Positions 58,137 through 64,000 of a DNA stretch of 64,000 bases are shown here, piece by piece. The position numbers and the translations under genes are program-made. The stretch is from Halomicrobium zhouii. GTDB lineage: Archaea; Halobacteriota; Halobacteria; Halobacteriales; Haloarculaceae. The stretch is taken from NCBI RefSeq assembly GCF_900114435.1, contig NZ_FOZK01000001.1:1240001-1304000 (forward strand), in the 5' to 3' direction. Within the stretch, counting starts at the first letter, position 1; each line of letters starts with the position of its first letter. A model generated the notes under the pieces. It saw nothing but the letters and a program-made list of their open reading frames with translations. It did not search any database and was not told the DNA's origin.

Positions 58137-59168
58137 TCAATCCACCAGCCGCGCGCCCGTCCCCGACGCCACGGCACTGAGGTCGAACGCGCCGTCCTGG
58201 ACCGGAATCCCATCGCAGACGTCCTCGGCCAGCAATAGCGCCCCGTCGAGGTCGGCGTAGTCGACCAGCGGCGCGAGGTGGACGGCCGGGGCGATTGAAG
58301 CGTTCGACTCGACCATGCAGCCGAGCATGACCTCCAGTCCGTGCGCGCGAGCGGTGTGGATCTGTTCGAGGGCCGGCTGGAGCCCGCCGCACTTCATCAG
58401 TTTTACCGTGACGAGGTCGCAGGCGTCGGCGACCCGCGGGACGTCGCTCGCGGTGACGCAGGCTTCGTCCGCACACACCGGGAGCGACGCCTCCGCGGCG
58501 ACCGTTCGGAGACCGTCGAGGTCGCTCGCGGGCACGGGCTGTTCGAGGAACTCGACGCCGGCTGCGGCGAGCCACTCCGCCTTCTCGATTGCCTCGTCGG
58601 CGTCCCAGCCCTCGTTGGCGTCGACCCGAATCTCCGCGTCTGGCGCGGCCTCCCGGACGGCGTCGAATCGGGCGCGGTCGTCGTCCGTGCCGAGCTTGAC
58701 CTTCAGGTGGTCGAAACCCGCCTCGACGGCCGCTTCGGCCCGGTGGGCCATCTCCCCCGGCTCGGCGATGCCGACGGTGTAGGACGTGGATGGCGTGACC
58801 TCGGGGTCCAGTCCCCACTGGCGATACAGGGGGACCTCCAGGTCGCGCGCAGCGAGGTCGGCCAGCGCCGACGAGACGGCGGCCCGGGCGGCCGGGGCGT
58901 CGGGCGCCCGCTGAAAGAGACGGTCGGCGACCCGCTGGCCGGCGTGGGGGTCGTCGACGTCTTCGACGATGGCGAGGAGGCCGGGAAGCACGTCGGCCAC
59001 GGAGTCGGGGGACTCGCCGTAGTAGGCGCTCGGCGTGCCGCCGCCGACGCCGACGACGCCCTCCCGTTCGAGGCGGACGACGAACGCGTCGGCAGTCCCG
59101 GTCGTGCCACGCGCGATGGTGAACGGGTCCTCGACCGGTAGCTCGTGGTGGTGAAACGTCGTGTCCAT
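58137..59168 (-). CDS. dgcA: Enolase-superfamily racemase/epimerase, DgcA-like
   Basis: A 343-residue mandelate-racemase/muconate-lactonizing enzyme subgroup member. Catalytic Lys pair HLKVKLG (Lys 156 and 158) and Lys 256 (TVKLMKCGG) frame the metal ligands Asp 183 (RVDANEG), Glu 209 (FLEQPV) and Asp 234 (CADEAC). The group includes dipeptide epimerases and DgcA, an N-acetyl-D-glutamate racemase. The neighbouring DgcN-like gene, whose stop lies 2 bases before this start codon, favours DgcA. It would convert the acetylated D-glutamate made by DgcN. Confidence 0.85.
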   Translation of the reverse strand: MDTTFHHHELPVEDPFTIARGTTGTADAFVVRLEREGVVGVGGGTPSAYYGESPDSVADVLPGLLAIVEDVDDPHAGQRVADRLFQRAPDAPAARAAVSSALADLAARDLEVPLYRQWGLDPEVTPSTSYTVGIAEPGEMAHRAEAAVEAGFDHLKVKLGTDDDRARFDAVREAAPDAEIRVDANEGWDADEAIEKAEWLAAAGVEFLEQPVPASDLDGLRTVAAEASLPVCADEACVTASDVPRVADACDLVTVKLMKCGGLQPALEQIHTARAHGLEVMLGCMVESNASIAPAVHLAPLVDYADLDGALLLAEDVCDGIPVQDGAFDLSAVASGTGARLVD

Positions 59169-59170
59169 GG

Positions 59171-60187
59171 TCACAGCAGCGCGTCGAGCACCGCGTCGTC
59201 GACGCCGAACCGGACCGGGTCCGTCGCCGGTGCGGCCAGTTCGTCGGCGAACGATTCGACGGCCTCGTGTGCGGGCCCCTCGTCGAGACCGCTCGTGTTG
59301 ACCATCCCGGCGAGCACGTCGGCCGGCCGGACCGGCGCGGCCATCGCCTCGTAGAGCGTGGCGTAGCTCGCGGGGTCGGGAATCTCGAAGGACTCGTAAC
59401 CGTGGACCGTCTCCTGGCCGGCGACGTGGCAGAGGACGAGGGCGTCGGGCATCGCGCCGTGGAGGATGCTCGTCGTCACGCCCGAGTAGGCGGGGTGGGC
59501 GATTGCGCCCTGGCCCTCGACGACGAGCAGGTCGTGGTCCTCGGCGGCATCGACGACCATCCGCTCGACGGCGCCCGCGGCGAAGTCCGAAATCACCCGG
59601 TCGACGACCATTCCCCATCCGGCGATCATCACCCCGGTCTGGCCCGTCGGAACGACGGCGGCGTCGATGCCCCGCTCGCGCGCCGCGTCGCGCACCTCGA
59701 AGGCGGCGGTCATCTTCCCCGTCGAGCAGTCCGTCCCGACGGTGTGGACGACGCGCGCGTCGACGTCGCCCGCTCGCCCTTCGGAGACCGAGAGGTCGTC
59801 GGGTGGCCGGCGGACGTCCTGTAGCTCGGCGCCGTGTTCGGCGGCCAGCGCGGCGAACTCCTCGTCGTCGGCCAGGAAGTCGTGCAGACCCGCGATGACG
59901 TCGTAGCCCCGTTCGAGCGCCCGTCGAACGTCGTCGCGCCAGGACGGGTCGAACGCGCCGCCGATGGGCGCGACCCCGACGATCAGCGCGTCGAGGTCGT
60001 CCTCGACGTCGTCGAGTGAGGCCACGATCGGGACGTCCGGGAGGTCCGGGACGTGGTCGCTGACCCGGTCGCCGGCGGTGTCCCGGTCCAGCAGGGCCCG
60101 GACGTCGTGGTCGCCGTAGCGCAAGATGCCCACGGCTGTCTTTGCCCGGTCGGGAAACGATTCGTGGGCGAGGACGGCGACTTGCAT
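59171..60187 (-). CDS. dgcN: DUF1611 family protein, DgcN-like N-acetyltransferase
   Basis: A 338-residue protein of the DUF1611 family, starting MQVAVLAHESFPDRAK. It has a Rossmann-like N-terminal domain, then a P-loop-type segment GTDCSTGKMTAAFEV (about residues 150-164) and VVEGQGAIAHPAYSGVTTSILHG. Characterised members named DgcN act with DgcA in D-glutamate catabolism. The two genes form an operon. A TATA-like catttagg about 28 bases before the ATG supports the start. The D-glutamate role is inferred from the pair. Confidence 0.8.
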   Translation of the reverse strand: MQVAVLAHESFPDRAKTAVGILRYGDHDVRALLDRDTAGDRVSDHVPDLPDVPIVASLDDVEDDLDALIVGVAPIGGAFDPSWRDDVRRALERGYDVIAGLHDFLADDEEFAALAAEHGAELQDVRRPPDDLSVSEGRAGDVDARVVHTVGTDCSTGKMTAAFEVRDAARERGIDAAVVPTGQTGVMIAGWGMVVDRVISDFAAGAVERMVVDAAEDHDLLVVEGQGAIAHPAYSGVTTSILHGAMPDALVLCHVAGQETVHGYESFEIPDPASYATLYEAMAAPVRPADVLAGMVNTSGLDEGPAHEAVESFADELAAPATDPVRFGVDDAVLDALL

Positions 60188-60275
60188 ACCTGTGAAATCG
60201 TCCGCACGCCTCCTAAATGTTCGTCGGTGAGGGAGAACGACTGGATTGTCTGAATCGAACTACACCACCAACGAT

Positions 60276-60543
60276 AACAGCCCGAAAGCCCCCGCTGTCT
60301 CGGGTCGAGGGCTCCCGTGCGCTCCTCGGCCTTCGGCCTGCGGTGCTACGGGGAGCCGTCTTCCCCGACACAGCGGCCCCTTTCAGTCCCACCCGTTTCT
60401 CCTGGCTAATCGGCCGAACCGGGTGGGACTGAAAGGGGCGACGCTCTCACCGAACCCTGGCGACGTAAGCACCGCAGCGACCGCAGGGAGCGAGGAGCGC
60501 AACGAGTCACGGGAGGTGAGAGCGTCGGGGCTTTCGGGCTGTT
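60276..60543. repeat. Long nested inverted-repeat element B
   Basis: The outer arms are perfect 17-base inverted repeats (60276-60292 and 60527-60543, core GCCCGAAAGCCCC). The inner arms are perfect 20-base repeats (60376-60395 and 60420-60439, core CCCCTTTCAGTCCC) with a 24-base loop. A third pair, GACGCTCTCACC (60440-60451) and its complement (60515-60526), lets the right half fold on itself around gcaccgcagcg...gagcgaggagcgca. The architecture, the CCCTTTCAGTC core and this motif are shared with element A. The rest of the 60188-60584 gap shows no gene. Confidence 0.8.
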
Positions 60544-60584
60544 GTTTCTGGTACCGTCGCTCTCCGTAAAGCCGGTTCCAAGAA

Positions 60585-61478
60585 CTACAGCGTTCGCAAC
60601 TGAAGGGTCCAGAACTCGTGGAAGGCGTCCCCAAGCGCAGACTCCGGCTCGCCCGTCGCGTCGACACTTTGTGTCACGTCGGCGACGTCGTCGAACTGGG
60701 AGAGGAGGCTGCGCTCGCCGACGACGAAGAGGCGTTCGGCGTCCCGCTCTTCGAGCGCCGCCTTGCACCGCTCCAGGTGCGAATCGATCTGGGCGTCACG
60801 GAGGCGCTCGAAGCGGGCCTGGGAGAACCCGCCCTTGGAGTGCTGGCTCTTCAGGTCGGCGTCGAAGCCGTGGAAGGCGGTGCGCTCCCGACCCTGGTAC
60901 TCGCCGAGGGCGAAGAGATCCGAGCGGACGAGTGCGAGGGCGTACTCGCCGGTGGGTTCGAACCACCCGCGCTGGAGGCTGACGCGGTCGTCCCAGGCGG
61001 CGAAGGGTTTGGGCGGGACGGGGACGGAGACGCAGGCGCCCAGGAGGCCGGCGTCGTCGGTGACGGCCAGGCAGGGGGCAGCGCGGGCGACCAGCCCGGC
61101 GCGGTCGCCGAAGGCGTCGCGGACGGCCGGCGGGAGGTCGTGTTCCGCGTCGACGAAGGCAGTGAACACGCCCTCGGGACCGGTCTCGACGGATTCGAGT
61201 CGGTCCAGTATCTCGTCGCGCCGGTCGCCGGCGACGGGTTCTTCGCGTCGGAAGTCGGCGGTCGAATCGTCGCGCTTGAGCCGCTCGACGCGGTCCTCGA
61301 GTTCGGTGACGCGGTCCTCCAGGTGGTTGACGCGCTGCTGGGCCGCCTGGCGTTCGCTCACGGCCTCGGTGCGGCGCTCGGACTCGGCGTCGCGTTCGCG
61401 TTCGAGGTGGCGCTTCTCTTCCTCCAGCGTCACGATCCGCGCTTTCAGGCTCGCCCGGCCGAGCAACCTGTCGATCAT
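60585..61478 (-). CDS. Vms1/ANKZF1-type peptidyl-tRNA hydrolase
   Basis: A 297-residue protein. The N-terminal coiled coil (about residues 12-70) is followed by an eRF1-like VLRF1 domain. The region QHSKGGFSQARFERLRDAQI (about 212-231) carries the GxxQ motif with the catalytic Gln 220, corresponding to the Vms1 Gln that releases stalled peptides from 60S peptidyl-tRNA. Archaeal members lack the zinc finger, ankyrin and p97-binding parts of Vms1, as here. Role: release of the nascent chain in ribosome quality control. A hydrophobic GEYALALVRSDLFALGEY part is in the expected place. Confidence 0.8.
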   Translation of the reverse strand: MIDRLLGRASLKARIVTLEEEKRHLERERDAESERRTEAVSERQAAQQRVNHLEDRVTELEDRVERLKRDDSTADFRREEPVAGDRRDEILDRLESVETGPEGVFTAFVDAEHDLPPAVRDAFGDRAGLVARAAPCLAVTDDAGLLGACVSVPVPPKPFAAWDDRVSLQRGWFEPTGEYALALVRSDLFALGEYQGRERTAFHGFDADLKSQHSKGGFSQARFERLRDAQIDSHLERCKAALEERDAERLFVVGERSLLSQFDDVADVTQSVDATGEPESALGDAFHEFWTLQLRTL

Positions 61479-61546
61479 CGACTCGAAAGGCGGCGTGTGA
61501 CGGTAAAAATCTTGCAGGAGAGCGACCGTAGCCGTGGGTCGGTCGG

Positions 61547-61903
61547 CTACACCGCCGTCCCTTCGGCGACCGGGAGCAACTGCTCCGCACGGTCGGCTTT
61601 CGCCAGGAGTACCTCGTGGAGCGCCGGCGGGTTGCGAACGGAAGTGTCCTCGAGCAGGTCGCGTGGGACCGCGAGCGTGTCCGCGGGGACCGACTCGTCC
61701 CCCCGGACGGCGAGGTGGTGAGTGTCGAGTTTCATGACGAGCGGATGGTCCGTCCGTTCGACGCCGTCGCCGGTCGCGTACAGTTCGCGGTTGACCTGTT
61801 CGTGTTGTTCGCGGGAGATCGCCGGTTCGCCCTCGGGATGGGGCTGGACGTACAGCCGCCCGAGGTAGTAGCCCCGGGAGAATCGTTCGAACATGCTGTT
61901 CAC
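61547..61903 (-). CDS. DUF5802 family protein
   Basis: A 118-residue haloarchaea-type protein. It reads FERFSRGYYLGRLYVQPHPEGEPAISREQHEQVNRELYA, a strong family signature, followed by LVMKLDTHHLAVRG. The GTG at 61903 is preferred since a cataaac TATA-like box lies 25 bases upstream; ATG at 61894 is the alternative. Function unknown. The short gap to the Vms1-like gene (68 bases) allows a common transcript. Confidence 0.75.
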   Translation of the reverse strand: MNSMFERFSRGYYLGRLYVQPHPEGEPAISREQHEQVNRELYATGDGVERTDHPLVMKLDTHHLAVRGDESVPADTLAVPRDLLEDTSVRNPPALHEVLLAKADRAEQLLPVAEGTAV

Positions 61904-62207
61904 TGGCTGTTAGACATTAACACACATAAACACTCGCCCATAGCGTTTTGTCGTCGGGCAATCCGACCGGTCGACAGGCGGGCCGGGTCGGCGCTGTCGA
62001 AGGACGAACGTAACTGCGAGATGCGATGTACTCGCTGGGGGCCGGCGTCGCGGACCAGAGCGACTGAAATACGTCGATAAACGCTCTTCGAACTCCTGGC
62101 GGCGTTTCACCCCCTCGGTGAACGGTTCGAACGGAGACGGAGGGCGGGCTGAACGGTGAGAACAGTGACTGTCGTTTTATAGGTGTCTGGTATAGAATGA
62201 ATCGAGT
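61904..62207. other. 304-base gap with divergent promoters only
   Basis: The left end has the TATA-like box of the DUF5802 gene (about 61925-61931, minus strand) and the right end that of the secreted protein gene (ttttatag, about 62174-62181). The centre is GC-rich and featureless. I see no RNA gene or repeat in it. Confidence 0.4.
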
Positions 62208-63308
62208 ATGAACACTCGGGAGGTAGCGGTGGTCGCAGTCGTCGTCCTGGTGGGCGTTGCCGGTGCAGCGCTCCCCACCGTCGCGGCGACGACGGCGGAC
62301 TCCGCGGCACAGGTCGAGGAACCGAACGAGACGGCCACGGAGGCGAACGCCACCGACAGAGGGAGTGGCGACGAGCCGGCCGCGTTCGGTACCCAGATGA
62401 CGGCGTTTATGCAGAGTAGCGCTTCGGAAGCGAACGACACGGTCGAATCAGGCATGTGGACGGCCGGGTTCGAGCGTGCGAACGAGTCGAAACAGGCCCA
62501 GATGGCCGAACGGCGAGCGGGCTCGCTCGAACAGCGACTCGAGCGTCTCCGGGAGCGGAACCAGACCCTCACGGAGCGATACGAGAACGGCTCGCTCGAC
62601 CGGGCGGCGTACGTCGCCCAGTCCAGTCAGCTCTCCGGCCGCATCGCGGCGCTCCGCACGAGCGTCGACGAGACCGACCGGGCCGCCGAACGGGCGGGGA
62701 TCAACGACACTCGGCTCGACACGCTCCGCACCGAGGCTAGGAACATGACCGGCCCGGAGACTGCGGGCGTCGCCCGTGACGTCGTCGCCGGGGGGCAGGG
62801 CCCACCGGCCGACCGCGGCCTGCCAGGTGAGCGCGGGAACGGTCCCGACGTCCCCGGCAGCGGGAACGGTACCGACGCCGGCAACCTGACCGGGAACGTG
62901 AGTCTCGGGAACGGCGACCTGAACGTGACGAATACCACTGGCAGTTCGAAAGGGGGTGGGAACGCAAACCCTAGCGACAGGGGTGTGGGCACCGGGTCAG
63001 ACGGTACGGGATCCGGTGACGCCTCGAATAGCGGGAACGGTAGTTCCGACGGCACCGGTGCTGACGGCGACTCCGACGACGTGACCGGGTCCGGAAACAG
63101 CGGTGACGTTCCGGGAAATGGGAACGCGGGATCTGGCACTGGTGACGCCGCCGATCCCGACTCCGGTGACGACGGCGACGACGCTTCCGGGAACGGTGAC
63201 AGAAACGGAAACGGGGACAGTAGCGGGAGCGACACCGGCGACACCGATAACGGAGCCGGTGGAAACGGTACCGGCAACGGTCTCGTCGGGGACCTCCTCG
63301 GTCTCTAG
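62208..63308 (+). CDS. Secreted coiled-coil protein with Gly/Asn/Ser-rich tail
   Basis: A 366-residue exported protein. A Sec-type signal covers residues 1-26 (MNTREVAVVAVVVLVGVAG...TVAA). Residues about 85-165 are helical coiled coil (QMAERRAGSLEQRLERLRERNQTL). From about 180 on it is a long low-complexity tail of Gly, Asn, Ser, Asp and Thr with many NGT/NGS-type N-glycosylation sequons, ending in a small hydrophobic GLVGDLLGL. It probably lies on the cell surface and is heavily glycosylated. It is followed, in the same direction, by an ArsR-type regulator gene. Function unknown. Confidence 0.7.
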   Translation: MNTREVAVVAVVVLVGVAGAALPTVAATTADSAAQVEEPNETATEANATDRGSGDEPAAFGTQMTAFMQSSASEANDTVESGMWTAGFERANESKQAQMAERRAGSLEQRLERLRERNQTLTERYENGSLDRAAYVAQSSQLSGRIAALRTSVDETDRAAERAGINDTRLDTLRTEARNMTGPETAGVARDVVAGGQGPPADRGLPGERGNGPDVPGSGNGTDAGNLTGNVSLGNGDLNVTNTTGSSKGGGNANPSDRGVGTGSDGTGSGDASNSGNGSSDGTGADGDSDDVTGSGNSGDVPGNGNAGSGTGDAADPDSGDDGDDASGNGDRNGNGDSSGSDTGDTDNGAGGNGTGNGLVGDLLGL

Positions 63309-63474
63309 ACGAGCGACCCCCGGTCCGCCGGCGCCTGATCCGACGGCGCCTGGTCCGTTTCGACGACCGATTCGCGACATCCGAACCAACCAGTAGACGA
63401 CGGCGGGACGGCGTCGGCTACCGGCGCGCCGGAGGAGACACGCTTTTCCGTCCTGGGACACTATCCTCAGGTGA

Positions 63475-64000
63475 ATGGACTCCGCCGAGTTGCTCGACTT
63501 GCTCGGGAACGCGAACCGCCGTCGCATTCTCAGGTTGCTCGCGCACAAACCCTGTTACGTGACCGAGATCAGTGAGTACCTGGGCGTCAGTCCGAAGGCG
63601 GTCATCGACCACCTCGGGAAACTCGACGACGCCGGCCTGGTCGAGAGTCGCACCGACGACCGGCGGCGCAAGTACTTCTCTATCGCACGGAACCTCCGCC
63701 TCGAGGTCCAGGTCTCGCCTCACGAGTTCGGTGCGAAGAGCGCCTACCCCGCGAACCCGGGCTTCGACGTGAGTTCCTGTCGTTACGTCAGCATCGAAGT
63801 CGACGGCGCTGACGGGGACAGCACCGACGGGGACGGCACCGATGGCGCGACGAGCGTCGACGACGCCGGCGACGATGCCGGTGAGGACGTCGACGCCGAT
63901 ACGGAGGCGTTGAAACGGCACGCCAGGGAACTCGAGCGACTCAAACAGCTCGAAAACGAGCTCTCGCTGGCCCAGCGGTGGGTCCAGGGCAGTCTCTCGG
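63475..64000 (+). CDS. ArsR-family winged-helix regulator (partial)
   Basis: The first 175 residues of a regulator whose 3' end lies beyond the window. Residues 1-85 are an ArsR/SmtB-type winged helix (LLDLLGNANRRRILRLLAHKPCYVTEISEYLGVSPKAVIDHLGKLDDAGLVESRTDDRRRKYFSIA). The remainder is an acidic, Gly/Asp-rich stretch, then a helical region (HARELERLKQLENELSLAQ) that may dimerise. The single Cys in KPCY is not enough for the usual metal site. The promoter cttttcc lies about 30 bases before the ATG. It is next to the secreted protein gene, which may be its target. Confidence 0.75.
   Translation, partial: MDSAELLDLLGNANRRRILRLLAHKPCYVTEISEYLGVSPKAVIDHLGKLDDAGLVESRTDDRRRKYFSIARNLRLEVQVSPHEFGAKSAYPANPGFDVSSCRYVSIEVDGADGDSTDGDGTDGATSVDDAGDDAGEDVDADTEALKRHARELERLKQLENELSLAQRWVQGSLS

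Noticed and set aside
51131-60543. Composite transposon bounded by elements A and B
   Set aside because: No transposase lies within or near, the arms differ between A and B, and the enclosed genes look like ordinary chromosomal genes. A non-autonomous element remains possible for each one alone.

Overview
The window reads as a chromosome segment of a haloarchaeon (class Halobacteria). GC is high, predicted proteins are strongly acidic, most genes have a TATA-like box 25-30 bases before the start codon and little or no leader, Tat-type signals are common on secreted proteins, and many genes belong to small conserved haloarchaeal families (DUF2270, DUF5802, DUF5815, DUF6149 types). I saw no rRNA, tRNA, CRISPR array or transposase gene.

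Layout. 1-10.1 kb holds the end of larC, two flavoprotein oxidoreductases, small conserved proteins and a group of membrane proteins (SpoIIM-like, Yip1-like). 10.4-24.4 kb is the carbamoyl-phosphate synthase locus, carB and carA with an Lrp/AsnC regulator. Its two subunit genes are separated by about 9 kb of accessory genes: a lectin-metzincin protease, a histidine kinase and two PQQ-type beta-propeller proteins around an amidohydrolase. 24.5-31.2 kb holds DUF2270, an MscS channel, a PHP hydrolase, a lipid kinase, an IPP isomerase homologue, low-complexity lipoprotein and membrane genes, and moaB. 31.2-37.8 kb holds guaAb and pyrG, split by a secreted alpha/beta hydrolase and a GH10 xylanase that share an almost identical PKD-like C-terminal cassette. 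37.8-49.7 kb holds a tandem hairpin array, a DUF4097-like lipoprotein behind a 25-codon leader ORF, PspA, an ABC exporter operon, an SLC13 permease and thrS. 50-54.4 kb holds uspA, a structured inverted-repeat element and a four-gene operon with a SipW-like signal peptidase and TasA/CalY-like secreted proteins. 54.7-64 kb holds a gamma-carbonic-anhydrase-like protein, a GCS2-like protein, a DapA-family aldolase, a DgcA/DgcN pair suggesting D-glutamate use, a second inverted-repeat element, a Vms1-type peptidyl-tRNA hydrolase, and a secreted Gly/Asn-rich protein next to an ArsR-type regulator.

How it works together. Nucleotide metabolism (carA, carB, pyrG, guaAb) forms the conserved skeleton, interrupted in two places by secreted-protein genes for polymer degradation or surface functions. 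The strongest candidates for undescribed biology are the two related long inverted-repeat elements (about 51131-51520 and 60276-60543), the SipW/TasA-like operon, the 66-base hairpin array upstream of pyrG, and the IPP isomerase homologue that keeps the metal ligands but lacks the catalytic cysteine.
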